A program made the translations under genes and the position numbers. 64,000 nt of DNA from CAUZIR01 sp965250195 (lineage in GTDB: Bacteria; Chloroflexota; Dehalococcoidia; Lucifugimonadales; UBA2962): assembly GCA_965250195.1 (NCBI GenBank), contig OZ252295.1, positions 1,612,001 through 1,676,000 on the forward strand, read 5' to 3'. Of the stretch, positions 26,911 to 36,362 are shown one piece after another. Numbering within the stretch: the first letter of the stretch is position 1; every line of letters begins with the position of its first letter. The notes under the pieces are model-generated. The model worked only from the letters and a program-made list of their open reading frames with translations, was not told the DNA's origin and searched no databases.

Positions 26911-28044
26911 TCACGGTCTCATCTCATCGCCGTCATGGGGGGTCCTGGCGCATTCGGCGTAGTAGTCGAGCACCCGGTCGGCGACCGCCTCCCAGCGGAA
27001 CGCCTCCACGTTTTTTCGCCCGGTCTCACCTAACTTGCTTCGCAGGTCCGGGTCTTTCATCAGCCTAGCTATGGCGTCGGAAAGAGCCTCGTCGTTCTTT
27101 GGGAGCGCCAACAACCCCTCGACTTCGTGTGTCATGACCGAGGAATATCCGGCTATTGAAGTCGCCACGATTGGAGTAGAAGCGGCCATCGCCTCCAGCA
27201 GCACGATGCCGAAGCTTTCTTGCCCGGTTGCCGGGGTGCAGTAGATATCCGCAGATTTAAAGTAACGGGCCTTGTCCGCTTCAGAAACCGGCCCGACGAA
27301 CTCTATGTCGGTCAGGTTGCGCTCGGACATGATGCGGTAGGAGTCGGTGTCCGGCTCTCCAGGTCCGACAACTATGAGGCGCAACTGGGGCCAGTCCCAC
27401 TTCAGCCGTCCATACGCCGCCAGCAGGTAGCGCAGACCCTTGCGCTTGTCCATTCTGCCCACCCACAGTAGGTTGATCCGGCCGTCGCGGAGGTGATCGA
27501 AGGGCTCGGCCTCAGAGAATGTCCCTACGTTGACCCCGTTGGGAATGACGCTGTATTCGGCGGGGTAGTGGCGGGCGATGAAGTCCCGGGCGGGCTCCGA
27601 GACGGCGATGCGGCCGTCGAGCTTGCGGAAGTAGCGGTTGCCCAGCCTGCTCAATCCCACCTGGTAGATGCGATGACCACCAAGAGTGTGGAACGTGCCC
27701 ACGTTCACGGCTGTTGATTGCGACAGCGCCGCGAGGGTTAAGAAGCCCGCGAAGGGCTCGTGCAGGTGCAGGACGTCGAAGCCCTGGGCGTCCAGCATGG
27801 CCTTGGTGCGGCGGCGGTTCCAGATTGAGAGCGACACCCTAGCGAATGAGCCCCCGGTTGGGATGACTATGGGGCGGTCCATCGGTATGAAGTCGTCGCC
27901 GTAATCCAGGTCCCGGTTGGAGCAAGGGGCGATGGTCTTGACCAGGTGGCCGCGCCTGCGCAACTGCTCGGCCAGGCTCACGACGTGGTCGCGCACGCCA
28001 CCGTGAGCCGCGTGGTCGTACGCGGAGAGCAGCCCGATCTTCAT
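26911..28044 (-). CDS. GT4 glycosyltransferase, PimA-like
   Basis: About 377 residues from ATG 28044; a TTG at 28098 would add 18 residues. The N-terminal GT-B domain opens KIGLLSAYDHAAHGGVRDHV, with the glycine-rich acceptor loop. The C-terminal donor domain has FVGPVSEADKARYFKSADIY and the GT4 E(x)7E motif ESFGIVLLEAMAASTPIVAT. This architecture matches phosphatidylinositol mannosyltransferases such as PimA. The flanking phosphatidyltransferase and inositol synthase genes support a role in glycosylated inositol lipids (inference). Confidence 0.88.
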   Translation of the reverse strand: MKIGLLSAYDHAAHGGVRDHVVSLAEQLRRRGHLVKTIAPCSNRDLDYGDDFIPMDRPIVIPTGGSFARVSLSIWNRRRTKAMLDAQGFDVLHLHEPFAGFLTLAALSQSTAVNVGTFHTLGGHRIYQVGLSRLGNRYFRKLDGRIAVSEPARDFIARHYPAEYSVIPNGVNVGTFSEAEPFDHLRDGRINLLWVGRMDKRKGLRYLLAAYGRLKWDWPQLRLIVVGPGEPDTDSYRIMSERNLTDIEFVGPVSEADKARYFKSADIYCTPATGQESFGIVLLEAMAASTPIVATSIAGYSSVMTHEVEGLLALPKNDEALSDAIARLMKDPDLRSKLGETGRKNVEAFRWEAVADRVLDYYAECARTPHDGDEMRP

Positions 28045-28109
28045 CGGCTTGTCGGGGTCGATCCGAGACGAGGCTTTGGTCAACGCCCGTCGGCCCAAGC
28101 GTCCATCTT

Positions 28110-28121
28110 CACTGGCTCAAC
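28110..28121 (-). repeat. Possible degenerate copy of the dispersed repeat
   Basis: On the minus strand this reads GTTGAGCCAGTG, identical over 12 bases to the copy at 53789, but the CCG on its left is replaced by GGC. It lies between two genes; chance similarity is possible. Confidence 0.3.
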
Positions 28122-28152
28122 GCCCGGCAACACTTTTTTGCTCCCGGCACGC

Positions 28153-29232
28153 CTATTCGGTGCCAGCGATGAAGTCCTCTACCATCTGGCGAGCCTCAGA
28201 GTCGGTGAACTGCTCCAGGGGCGACTTCATGAAGTAAGAAGACGGCCCTGTAATGGGGCCGGAGAGGCCGCGGTCCAGCGCGATTTTGGCGCAGCGCACC
28301 GCGTCGATGACCACACCGGCCGAGTTGGGGCTGTCCCACACCTCCAGCTTTAGCTCCAGGTTGATTGGGGAGTCGCCGAAGCCGGTGCCCTCCATGCGGA
28401 TGTAGCACCACTTGCGGTCTTTGAGCCAGGGAACATGGTCGGACGGTCCGACGTGGATGTCCTCTTCCGCCATGGTGTAATCGAGCTGGGAGGTGACCGC
28501 CTGGGTCTTGGATATCTTCTTGGAGGTGAGCCGCTCGCGTTCGAGCATGTTGAGGAAGTCGGTGTTGCCGCCGAAGTTGAGCTGGTAGGACTCGTTGAGC
28601 TTTACGCCCCTGTCCATCATCAGCCGGGTGAGCACCCGGTGGACGATTGTCGCACCAACCTGCGACTTTATGTCGTCTCCAATAATCGGCAGCCCGGCCT
28701 CGCGGAACCGGCTCTGCCAGTAGTCGCCCCCTCCGGAAGCGATGAAAACAGGCACGCAGTTGATGAAGGCGCATCCGGCCGCTAGCACCTGCTCAACGTA
28801 CCACTTGGTGGCCTGCTCGGAACCGACGGGCAGATAGTTGATGACAACGTCGACCTCGCGCTCTTTGAGGATCTTGGCGACTTCATCCGTCGGGCCATCG
28901 GCTTTTATCACCACGTCTTCGAGGTACTTGCCGATGCCGTCGTGGGTCATGCCTCGGGACACAGTGATGCGGGACGGCGATACGTCGGCGAACTTCATGG
29001 TGTTGTTCGGTTCGGCGTAGATGGCCTCGGACAGGTCCAGTCCTACCTTGGTCTTGTTTACGTCGAAGGCCGCCACGAAGTTGATGTCCGCGACGCCGTA
29101 TTCGCCGAGTACCGGATGCATCAGCCCGGGCACGGCACCGTCGGCCGGTGCGTCGGCGTACTTGGTGACGCCCTGAACCAGAGACGATGCGCAGTTGCCC
29201 ACGCCGATTATGGCGACGTTGATGTTTCCCAT
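28153..29232 (-). CDS. ino1: Inositol-1-phosphate synthase
   Basis: A 359-residue NAD-dependent enzyme that turns glucose 6-phosphate into 1L-myo-inositol 1-phosphate. It is the short actinobacterial/archaeal type: IGVGNCASSLVQG at the N-terminus is the NAD loop, then VVINYLPVGSEQATKWYVEQ, GDDIKSQVGATIVHR and NFGGNTDFLNML, all in family order, and LELKLEVWDSPNSAGVVIDA. The gene heads a minus-strand cluster with a GT4 transferase and a CDP-alcohol phosphatidyltransferase, consistent with a pathway to inositol phospholipids. Confidence 0.93.
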   Translation of the reverse strand: MGNINVAIIGVGNCASSLVQGVTKYADAPADGAVPGLMHPVLGEYGVADINFVAAFDVNKTKVGLDLSEAIYAEPNNTMKFADVSPSRITVSRGMTHDGIGKYLEDVVIKADGPTDEVAKILKEREVDVVINYLPVGSEQATKWYVEQVLAAGCAFINCVPVFIASGGGDYWQSRFREAGLPIIGDDIKSQVGATIVHRVLTRLMMDRGVKLNESYQLNFGGNTDFLNMLERERLTSKKISKTQAVTSQLDYTMAEEDIHVGPSDHVPWLKDRKWCYIRMEGTGFGDSPINLELKLEVWDSPNSAGVVIDAVRCAKIALDRGLSGPITGPSSYFMKSPLEQFTDSEARQMVEDFIAGTE

Positions 29233-29462
29233 GATCCTCCGGTGGACGCCGGCCGGTTAACGTCCGGCGGTTAGAGTGCTATTCGGTGCGGTCGGCGCCT
29301 TGTAAAGCCATCGGGGTGGCGGCCCTACACCACCTCCCCGGCTACGCCGGGCACCGGAGCATGTTAGCAGGGGCTACGAAGGGCGAACAAGGCATTTCGA
29401 GGCGGCCCGCCTGCCATCAACGCCGGTAATGACGGCCGCACGCCGTAGCGCCGGGCGACGGT

Positions 29463-30686
29463 TTAAATGGTGCCTCGTTGCCTTAAGGCTGCCGTCTCAG
29501 CGTCATCGATGCCGAGCACCTGTGCCAACACTTCGCCGGTATGCTGAGAGAGCAGGGGCGCTGGCGTGACCCGGACGACGTTGCCCTCGACCTTTATCGG
29601 GCAGCCGATGCCGGCGTAGTCGCCCCGCGCCGGATCCTTCACATCGACCATCATCTCGCGCGCTCGCAGGTGCGGGTCGGTCAGCAGCTCGGCGGTGTCG
29701 CGCACCGCGCTGCACGGTATGCCGATCTCGGCCAGCTCGTCCATCACTTCGTATTTCGTTTTCGTTTTCGTCCAGCCGGACACGATTTCGGTGACCTCTT
29801 CCGGACGCTCCGCCCTGGCCTGGTCGGTGACGTAACGCTTGTCGCCTATTAGCTCCGCTCGGCCCGTGACGGCTAACAGGCTGTCCCAGGCGTCTCCGCC
29901 GATGACCATTGTCACGTAGTCGTTTGGTCCACCGCCGGAGCACTGGTAGACCATGTCGGGGCCTCCCCAGACCCGGTTGCCACTTCGTCGCACCGGTTCG
30001 CCCGCGGGCAGAGTTTCGACGTAGCGCACGCGCGTGAGGTTGAGCACGGCGTCCTGCATGGAGACCTCTATTCTCGGCGCAATGCCTGTCTGGTCCCGTT
30101 GGCGCAGCGCGGCGAGGATGCCGATGGCGCAGTGCAGTCCCGACCCGGAGTCGCCGATGCCGGACGACGTGAAGACCGGCGGCCGGTCGGGGAAGCCGTT
30201 GGTGCTCATCGCCCCCCCGGCCGCCTGGGCGACGTTTTCGTAGCTCTTGAGGTGGGCGTCGGGCCCGTAGGTCCCGAAGCCCTTTATGGACGCCAGGACG
30301 AGGCGCGGGAATTGCTCCGACAGCGTTTCGGCCCCGAGCCCAAAGGCTTCCATGCGGCCGGGGGCGTAGTTTTCGACGACCACGTCGGACTCGGCGGCCA
30401 GACGCTTAAAGAGGGCTACCCCTTCGAAAGACTTGAGGTTAAGGGTGATGCCGCGTTTGTTGGCGTTGAACACGAGGTAGTAGAAGCTGTCGACGTCCGG
30501 GCGGATCGCCATTTCCCAGCGGGTTCTATCTCCCCGGCCCGGCTCCTCGATCTTGATGACGTCGGCCCCGAGCCATGCCAGCAGCTGGGTGCATGACGGC
30601 CCCGCCTGCACCTGCGTGAGGTCGAGGATGCGCACGCCGTCTAATGGCCCCGTCCCCGTCCCGGTCATCGGGCTTTGCCCGGTCAT
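29463..30686 (-). CDS. CaiB/BaiF family (type III) CoA transferase
   Basis: A 407-residue protein. The N-terminal signature is PLDGVRILDLTQVQAGPSCTQLLAWLGADVIKIEEP, and the catalytic Asp region is found at EVSMQDAVLNL (Asp following the SMQ motif). The family moves CoA between carboxylic acids (for example carnitine, formate/oxalate, bile acids); the substrate is not readable. A second ATG eight codons in could be the true start. The start codon overlaps the stop of the upstream gene by 4 bp, so translation is coupled. Confidence 0.9.
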   Translation of the reverse strand: MTGQSPMTGTGTGPLDGVRILDLTQVQAGPSCTQLLAWLGADVIKIEEPGRGDRTRWEMAIRPDVDSFYYLVFNANKRGITLNLKSFEGVALFKRLAAESDVVVENYAPGRMEAFGLGAETLSEQFPRLVLASIKGFGTYGPDAHLKSYENVAQAAGGAMSTNGFPDRPPVFTSSGIGDSGSGLHCAIGILAALRQRDQTGIAPRIEVSMQDAVLNLTRVRYVETLPAGEPVRRSGNRVWGGPDMVYQCSGGGPNDYVTMVIGGDAWDSLLAVTGRAELIGDKRYVTDQARAERPEEVTEIVSGWTKTKTKYEVMDELAEIGIPCSAVRDTAELLTDPHLRAREMMVDVKDPARGDYAGIGCPIKVEGNVVRVTPAPLLSQHTGEVLAQVLGIDDAETAALRQRGTI

Positions 30687-31171
30687 TGGGCCGTCTTGGG
30701 GGGGATGTTTCGGGTGACGGAGACGATGCCCTCCCGGCCGACGTAGCGGTCGCGCACGGTCTCGAAGAGCGCCAGCTTCTCAGGCTGAAACTCGGCCCGA
30801 TTCTCGTCGTCGTCGAGCCACGGGCTGGGGAAGTAGAAGCGGATCATGGTGCCGCCCACGTCGTCGGAGAATCGCACGTAGTAGAGCATCGGTATGACCG
30901 TGTGGGCGTCGTCTGTGGCCTCGACGAACTGGACCCCCGATACCGAGCCGGGCTTGAGATGGGTGTGCCAGTTGCCCGCCTCGATCTTCCACCATTGCCC
31001 CTCCAGCTCTAAGTCCAAATGACCCGGACTGTGCATTTCAGCCACGGTCTCGCCCGAGTCGACGACCGCCAACATGCCCGGAATGGCGGCGAGTTCGACC
31101 AGCAGCTCGCGCAGGGCGCCGGTGGGGTTCAACCCGCGCCCGGCCCCCGACCCATCGAGTACGGCTGCCAT
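30683..31171 (-). CDS. Hypothetical protein, possibly ChuX/HutX-like fold
   Basis: About 162 residues from ATG 31171 (MAAVLDGSG); a longer frame exists but begins deep inside the dehydrogenase gene. Features include ELAAIPGMLAVVDSGETV and GNWHTHLKPGSVSGVQFVEA. The arrangement recalls heme-utilisation proteins of the ChuX/HutX type, but I cannot confirm this. Its start overlaps the dehydrogenase C-terminus by 43 bp and its stop overlaps the CoA transferase start by 4 bp, so the three genes form one operon. Confidence 0.65.
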   Translation of the reverse strand: MAAVLDGSGAGRGLNPTGALRELLVELAAIPGMLAVVDSGETVAEMHSPGHLDLELEGQWWKIEAGNWHTHLKPGSVSGVQFVEATDDAHTVIPMLYYVRFSDDVGGTMIRFYFPSPWLDDDENRAEFQPEKLALFETVRDRYVGREGIVSVTRNIPPKTAQ

Positions 31172-32184
31172 CGCCTCAGGTCGGTGCGGACGAGCACGTC
31201 CGGGTTGACGCAGGTTCTCGGCCAGCGACCGGATAGCACCAGGGCGATCTCCTGGCCGACTCGCCGTCGGGACTCCGGCCACATGCGCATGGAGGCCGAG
31301 GCCACGTGCGGGGTGAGGATGACCTTGTCAGAAGTGAGCAACGGGTTGCCCGGGGCCGGAGGCTCCGTCTCCAACACGTCCAGGCCGGCGGCGGCTATCC
31401 ATCCCTCGTCCAGCGCCCGGATGAGCGCCGCCTCGTCGACCGTCGGGCCGCGCCCGGTGTTGACAAAGATGGCCTGCGGCTTCATCAGCCGGAAATGTTC
31501 TTCAGTGAGCATGTGATGGGCATCAGCAGTGGACGGGGCGTGCATCGAGACGATGTCCGAGCGCTGCAAAAGCTCGGTCAGGCCGACCGGCTCGACGCCA
31601 TGGTCAGACATGGTCAGTTCTTCGATATACGGGTCGTAGGCCAGCATGGTGACGCCGAACGGGGCGGCGCGCCGGGCCGTGAGCCGGGCGACATGACCGA
31701 AGGAAACGAACCCCAGCGTCTGGCCCATCAGCCGGGGGAACTGGGAAAGCGCCGGTCGGCCCTGTTCCCAGCGCCCGTCGCGCGACATGCGGTCCTGAAC
31801 GACAAGCCGCCTGGAGGTCGCCAGGATGAGCATCATGGCGTGGTCGGCGACCTCTTCGATGAAGGTGTCGGGCACGTTGGTCACCGGGATGCCGTGCGCG
31901 GTCGCGGCCGCGATGTCCACCGAGTCGGCGCCCACGCTGCCCAGCGCTATGACCTTGCAGTTGGCGAGGCCTTCGATGATCTTGCCGGTGATTGGCCGAC
32001 CGCGGGCGATGATGGCGTCGGCGTTTTTCGCTTCGTCGATGAACTCTTCTTCGGAGCTGGCCGGGACTTCTACGATCTCTGCGTCCAGAGCCCCGAGGGC
32101 TTCCATTTCGAGGTCGAACGTGCCCCCCGATCCATCGGAGACGATGGCGGCGGGCTTCTGGGTAATTACGGTGAAGCGGGGCAT
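31129..32184 (-). CDS. D-isomer specific 2-hydroxyacid dehydrogenase
   Basis: About 351 residues from ATG 32184 (MPRFTVITQ), preceded by AGAGG; longer readings upstream look non-coding. The NAD-binding domain has GQTLGFVSFGHVARLTARRA, in which the usual GxGxxG is GFVSFGHV, somewhat degenerate. Catalytic residues are Arg in VNTGRGPTVDE, Glu in DVLETEPP, and His in ILTPHVASAS. It reduces 2-keto acids or oxidises D-2-hydroxy acids; with the adjacent CoA transferase it may serve carboxylic acid catabolism (inference). Confidence 0.88.
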   Translation of the reverse strand: MPRFTVITQKPAAIVSDGSGGTFDLEMEALGALDAEIVEVPASSEEEFIDEAKNADAIIARGRPITGKIIEGLANCKVIALGSVGADSVDIAAATAHGIPVTNVPDTFIEEVADHAMMLILATSRRLVVQDRMSRDGRWEQGRPALSQFPRLMGQTLGFVSFGHVARLTARRAAPFGVTMLAYDPYIEELTMSDHGVEPVGLTELLQRSDIVSMHAPSTADAHHMLTEEHFRLMKPQAIFVNTGRGPTVDEAALIRALDEGWIAAAGLDVLETEPPAPGNPLLTSDKVILTPHVASASMRMWPESRRRVGQEIALVLSGRWPRTCVNPDVLVRTDLRRWQPYSMGRGPGAG

Positions 32185-32335
32185 TGACGACCTCTGGTTG
32201 GGAATTTTTCTCAGGGGCTTGCGCGGTGAATATGGCCGCCAAGTGCAGCAAAAGCGGCCAGCCCGGGACGGACATGAGCTCGGCCTAAGAGTAATTCCGG
32301 CCCGAACCGTTGTCCAGACGGAGCCCGCCATCGCC

Positions 32336-32365
32336 TTGACACCTAAACGGAGCGGTTGCTAGCAT
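32336..32365 (+). promoter_or_regulatory. Putative sigma-70-type promoter upstream of glmU
   Basis: A perfect TTGACA at 32336-32341 is followed after 18 nt by TAGCAT (32360-32365). It would give a leader of a little over 100 nt before glmU. Confidence 0.4.
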
Positions 32366-32480
32366 TGCCATAGAAGTGGGTAAAATGAACAAGTTGGCCC
32401 GAACCGACGCCCGGCGCACAGCCCCATGGCCTGCACGCTGGGCGCTCTGTGATTAAAGGCCCCTTCTCAATTTCCTCTTC

Positions 32481-33848
32481 ATGATCTCGAAAGCAGCCGT
32501 CGTGCTTGCCGCCGGGCAGGGCACTAGGATGCGCTCCCGCGTCCCCAAGGTGCTGCATCCGCTGTGCGGGAAGATCATGGTCGCCCACGTCGTCGATACC
32601 ACCCGAAACGCCGGTGTTACGGACATCGTGGTAGTAGTGCCGCCCGACAGCATGGCCATCAGAGAGGCCCTGGGCGATTCGGTCAGGTACGCCGTGCAAC
32701 AAAGCCCACTGGGCAGCGGCGACGCCCTGCTCAGCGCCCGTGACTCGCTGCCGAGAGTGGGCGAGGTGGCCGTGCTATCGGGGGATGTACCCCTCGTCCC
32801 GTCCGACTCCCTGCTCCAGATGCAATCGGGGCACGCGAGTGCCAGCGCGAAAGTGACGTTGCTGACCGCTCGGGTAGACGACCCGTCCGGGCTGGGCAGA
32901 ATCGTCAGAGGCCGGGACGGAGCTGTGAGGGCGATCGTGGAGCACGCCGATGCGGACGCCGGGACGCGGGCGATAGACGAGATAAACACCGGAATATACA
33001 TATTCGACGCCGACTGGCTGTGGGAAGGCCTCAGAGACGTGTCGCCATCGGCCTCCGGCGAGGTGTATGTGACAGACCTCATTGAGATGGCCGCCAAAAA
33101 TGGCGTACCGGTGGCCGATGTTATGGCCTCCAGCGCCATCGACGTGATGGGTGTTAATGACCGCGTGCAGCTCGCCCGCGCCGAAGCGACTTTGCGCGCT
33201 CGCATCCGAGAGCGCTGGATGTTGGACGGCGTCACGATGCCGGACCCCGACGCCGTGTATATCGACGCGGCCGTAGTACTGGCCCGCGACACGGTCGTTA
33301 TGCCGAACACTCATCTTCTAGGCGCCACAACCATCGGTGAAGGGTGCGAGATGGGCCCGAACTCGGTGGTGGTCGATAGCGTGATTGCCGACAATTGTCG
33401 GGTCGTTTCGTCCTTCGTTGCGGGCTCTCGCCTGTCCGAGGGCGTATCGGTCGGACCGTTCAGTAACGTGCGCGACGGCACGGTGCTGGAGGAGGGTGTA
33501 CGGGTGGGCAACTTCACCGAGACCAAGCAGAGCCGCCTGGGAGCTCGCACCCGCGCCCTGCACCTGAGCTACGTTGGCGATGCCGATGTCGGTGCGGACG
33601 TGAACATAGGGGCGGGCACTATTACCTGCAACTTCGACGGGGAGCGCAAGAGCCGCACGACCATTGGCGACGGGGTTTTCATTGGCTCCGATACTATGCT
33701 GGTGGCGCCGGTAGAACTGGGCGCGGGCGCTTCGACAGGGGCCGGTAGCGTGGTAACGAGGGACGTCCCTTCGGGCGAACTGGCAGTGGGGGCGCCGGCC
33801 CGAGTGATCAAACGAAAAAAACGAAAGCAAAACGGGAAGGAGCACTGA
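32481..33848 (+). CDS. glmU: Bifunctional GlcNAc-1-phosphate uridyltransferase / glucosamine-1-phosphate acetyltransferase
   Basis: A 455-residue enzyme making UDP-GlcNAc for peptidoglycan. The N-terminal uridyltransferase has VLAAGQGTRMRSRVPKVLHP; the C-terminal left-handed beta-helix acetyltransferase has the hexapeptide rows (GPFSNVRDGTVLEEGVRVGN and so on) and the active-site region NFTETKQSRLG, HLSYVGDADVGADVNIGAG, NFDGERKSRT. Length and order match GlmU. The ATG at 32481 has no clear ribosome site, only a pyrimidine-rich leader. Confidence 0.95.
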   Translation: MISKAAVVLAAGQGTRMRSRVPKVLHPLCGKIMVAHVVDTTRNAGVTDIVVVVPPDSMAIREALGDSVRYAVQQSPLGSGDALLSARDSLPRVGEVAVLSGDVPLVPSDSLLQMQSGHASASAKVTLLTARVDDPSGLGRIVRGRDGAVRAIVEHADADAGTRAIDEINTGIYIFDADWLWEGLRDVSPSASGEVYVTDLIEMAAKNGVPVADVMASSAIDVMGVNDRVQLARAEATLRARIRERWMLDGVTMPDPDAVYIDAAVVLARDTVVMPNTHLLGATTIGEGCEMGPNSVVVDSVIADNCRVVSSFVAGSRLSEGVSVGPFSNVRDGTVLEEGVRVGNFTETKQSRLGARTRALHLSYVGDADVGADVNIGAGTITCNFDGERKSRTTIGDGVFIGSDTMLVAPVELGAGASTGAGSVVTRDVPSGELAVGAPARVIKRKKRKQNGKEH

Positions 33849-33928
33849 GACACCACGGTGTCAGACAGTACCAACCCACCGCTCCGCGAGCCGGAAGCGG
33901 TGGTTAAGCAAAACAGGGTGCACCTGCC

Positions 33929-35245
33929 ATGATGGACCTCGACTCCGCACTGTCGTTGGCCCTGTTGGCGGGCTCGCTCGCGGCGTACCTGGCCGTCTCG
34001 GTTCTCGAGACCGGACTGGTAGCCTGGCGCAATACCCAGCTTCTCGTGGGGACCGAAGTCGGCCCCGGCCAACGAAACGGTGATCCGCAAGAGGAGATGG
34101 GTATCACTTCCCCGTCCGTTGACGCTCTTCGCGTCCTGCGCTCCCTCGCGTTCGCCGCTTCGCTGGTGACTGCGGTCTCGCTGACGGTCTCGGTGATTTC
34201 CGTCTCCTGGACGTGGATAGCCCTCGCTTCGGCACTGACCCTGGCGCTTCTCGCGGTGCTCGGCGCCGTGGCCCAGGCGCTGGTGCCGGTCTCCTCGGCG
34301 TTTGTCGGTCGCCACGCCGAGTCTGGTATCGGCGCCGTCACGGTCACGCTCGCACCCTGGCTGGCGGTGGAGAGCCTGGTGGCGGGCGCGATTCGTAAAA
34401 TGCTCCCCGATGCGCTGGCGGGAGGCGCGACGGGGGATGCCCTACACGACGGCGGAGTCCCTCTCGGGCTCGGAGGTGTGGCGCTGGACGAGCGGGAGGT
34501 TCGTATGATTCGGGCGGTCGTTCGCCAGGACCAGACGGTAGCAAGAGAGATCATGGTTCCACGGGTAGATGTGTCCGCCGTGGAGATCTCGACACCGATC
34601 GCCGAGGTCGCCGAGCGCATGATCGAGTCGGGCCACAGCAAGTTGCCGGTGTACCGCGGGACGCTCGATCAGATAGCCGGTTTCGTCTACTCTATGGACC
34701 TCATCCGGGTCGTGGGGGGAGGAGAAACGGAGGTTGCGTCCCTGGACGATCTTCTGCGCCATCCGCTGTTCATCCCCGAGTCCAAGACGCTCGAAGGACT
34801 GTTGCGTGAGTTCCAGGACCAGAGGGTGCAGATGGCCGTGGTCATAGACGAATACGGCGGCGTATCGGGAGTGGTGACGGTCGAAGACTTGCTGGAAGAG
34901 ATCGTCGGGGAGATCGAGGACGAGTTCGATGTGGACGAACCGGAGATCGTCGACCTGGGGGGCGGAGAAGCCAACGCTCGAGCCCCCCATCAGGCGCTAG
35001 ATCTGCTTATCGACGCCCGCACAGGAGTCGACCAGGTCACCGAACTGACCGGAGTCGAGGTGCACGGCGACGGCTTCGACACCCTGGGCGGTTTAGTGCT
35101 GGACAGGCTGGGGCGAATGGCCAGCCGAGGGGACACGATCGACTACGACGGCCTGAGCATCCGGGTGATATCAACCGCCGGTCGACGGCTCAGGCGCTTA
35201 CGGGTCACCCGACGTCCGCCCCAGGACCGGCTCCAGGGCAACTAA
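33929..35245 (+). CDS. CNNM/CorC-HlyC family membrane protein with CBS pair
   Basis: A 438-residue protein. The N-terminal half has three to four hydrophobic segments (DUF21/CNNM-type transmembrane domain). A CBS pair follows: REIMVPRVDVSAVEI...KLPVYRG and VQMAVVIDEYGGVSGVVTVEDLLEEIVGEIEDE, the latter a very typical sequence. The C-terminal CorC_HlyC domain includes DGFDTLGGLVLDRLGRM. Such proteins are linked to Mg/Co efflux or divalent metal homeostasis. It is 80 bp downstream of glmU on the same strand. Confidence 0.9.
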   Translation: MMDLDSALSLALLAGSLAAYLAVSVLETGLVAWRNTQLLVGTEVGPGQRNGDPQEEMGITSPSVDALRVLRSLAFAASLVTAVSLTVSVISVSWTWIALASALTLALLAVLGAVAQALVPVSSAFVGRHAESGIGAVTVTLAPWLAVESLVAGAIRKMLPDALAGGATGDALHDGGVPLGLGGVALDEREVRMIRAVVRQDQTVAREIMVPRVDVSAVEISTPIAEVAERMIESGHSKLPVYRGTLDQIAGFVYSMDLIRVVGGGETEVASLDDLLRHPLFIPESKTLEGLLREFQDQRVQMAVVIDEYGGVSGVVTVEDLLEEIVGEIEDEFDVDEPEIVDLGGGEANARAPHQALDLLIDARTGVDQVTELTGVEVHGDGFDTLGGLVLDRLGRMASRGDTIDYDGLSIRVISTAGRRLRRLRVTRRPPQDRLQGN

Positions 35246-35310
35246 CCGACCTTAATTTTCCTCATATGCCGTTGCTTTTCCGCGGCGGCCATATTTTTCT
35301 GGGGCAACTT

Positions 35311-36216
35311 TTACTTTTCCGCGGCAACTACTAGGGGCCATGTCGCTCGAATGCCGGAGCTACCTGTCGCCACCGCCGTGTAGACACCCGGCACCAGGTC
35401 TATGACGGCCTCGAGCATTACAGCGCCTGAGTCGTTGGCGGACCTGGCGACGAGAATTCCGGGCCCACCTACTATCCCCAGAGAGACCGTCTCTCCGGGC
35501 TCAAAGCCAGCCCCCCAAAAGGTGTTCGTCGCACCCGTCACGGCTACGGTCGCTACGAGCGTGGGGGAAGGCGAGGACGGCGCCGCCAGACTTGGGATGT
35601 CGGCTTCGTCCGGCCTCTCTGAGACGATGGTCACTGGGGCGCTGGCAGCGCTACCGGCCGAGCCGGACGCAAGCAGGGTGTGTATGTCACCGAACTGCAC
35701 GCGCGAACGGAACCTGGCGTCTCCGCCCAGGCTGTCGATGGCGACTCTGAAGGCGCCTCCCGGTCCCGCAGCGGTGTCCCCGACGACGCGTTGGAGGCTG
35801 CCATCTATTTCTAAGGAAACGACGACGCTCTCCCCGGCCGCGAAGCCCGAGCCCCACACTTCCAATGGCTCGTCCAGCGTCAGGGTGGTGACGGTGGCAA
35901 TTATCCGGGCCTGTGGTTGACTGGCATCAGGACCCTCAGGACCGGTTTCGCCCTGCGGCCCAGTGACTCCGGTGGAGCCGGTGAGGCCCGAGGGTCCGGC
36001 GGGGCCGGTGTCTCCTCTGGCACCGGACGCGCCAGTGGGGCCGGTCTCGCCCTGGGCGCCGGGCGACCCTTGCTCGCCGACCGCACCCCCGCAGGCCGCA
36101 GCGATCAAGGCGACCGTAACCAGCGCTACGGACGCCGCCGTATGCCTGGTTTTGGGCCCAATCAGGGACCCGGTTAGCCGACCTCGCAATGACGCCGAGA
36201 AGATCGTAGAATCCAT
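35311..36216 (-). CDS. Collagen-like triple-helix lipoprotein with two beta domains
   Basis: About 301 residues from ATG 36216 (GGAGGT lies 8 nt upstream). A signal with lipobox-like IAAAC is followed by some 18 Gly-X-Y triplets (GSPGAQGETGPTGASGARGD and so on), then two similar beta-rich modules each with a VWGSGF or FWGAGF and GE(S/T)V pattern (EVWGSGFAAGESVVVSL, TFWGAGFEPGETVSLGI). It should be anchored in the outer face of the membrane, with a rod-like stalk. The related lipoprotein gene just upstream on the same strand suggests duplication. Confidence 0.85.
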   Translation of the reverse strand: MDSTIFSASLRGRLTGSLIGPKTRHTAASVALVTVALIAAACGGAVGEQGSPGAQGETGPTGASGARGDTGPAGPSGLTGSTGVTGPQGETGPEGPDASQPQARIIATVTTLTLDEPLEVWGSGFAAGESVVVSLEIDGSLQRVVGDTAAGPGGAFRVAIDSLGGDARFRSRVQFGDIHTLLASGSAGSAASAPVTIVSERPDEADIPSLAAPSSPSPTLVATVAVTGATNTFWGAGFEPGETVSLGIVGGPGILVARSANDSGAVMLEAVIDLVPGVYTAVATGSSGIRATWPLVVAAEK

Positions 36217-36305
36217 CCCTCGCACCTCCACCACTAAATCTAGAGTGGGAGCGAGGGTTATTAGAAGCGAAACTCGGACAACCTTTGTCCCAGAAAAGTA
36301 AAAAA

Positions 36306-36338
36306 AAAGAGGCCCCCGGCGATGCCGGGGGCCTCTTT
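36306..36338 (-). terminator. Strong rho-independent terminator of the second collagen-like gene
   Basis: GAGGCCCCCGGC and GCCGGGGGCCTC pair perfectly over a 3-nt loop, with a T-run on the minus strand (A-run 36299-36308 on the plus strand). It lies 24 bp after the stop of the gene at 36363. Confidence 0.92.
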
Positions 36339-36362
36339 ACTTATCTCTTCGTCGTCGGTGTG

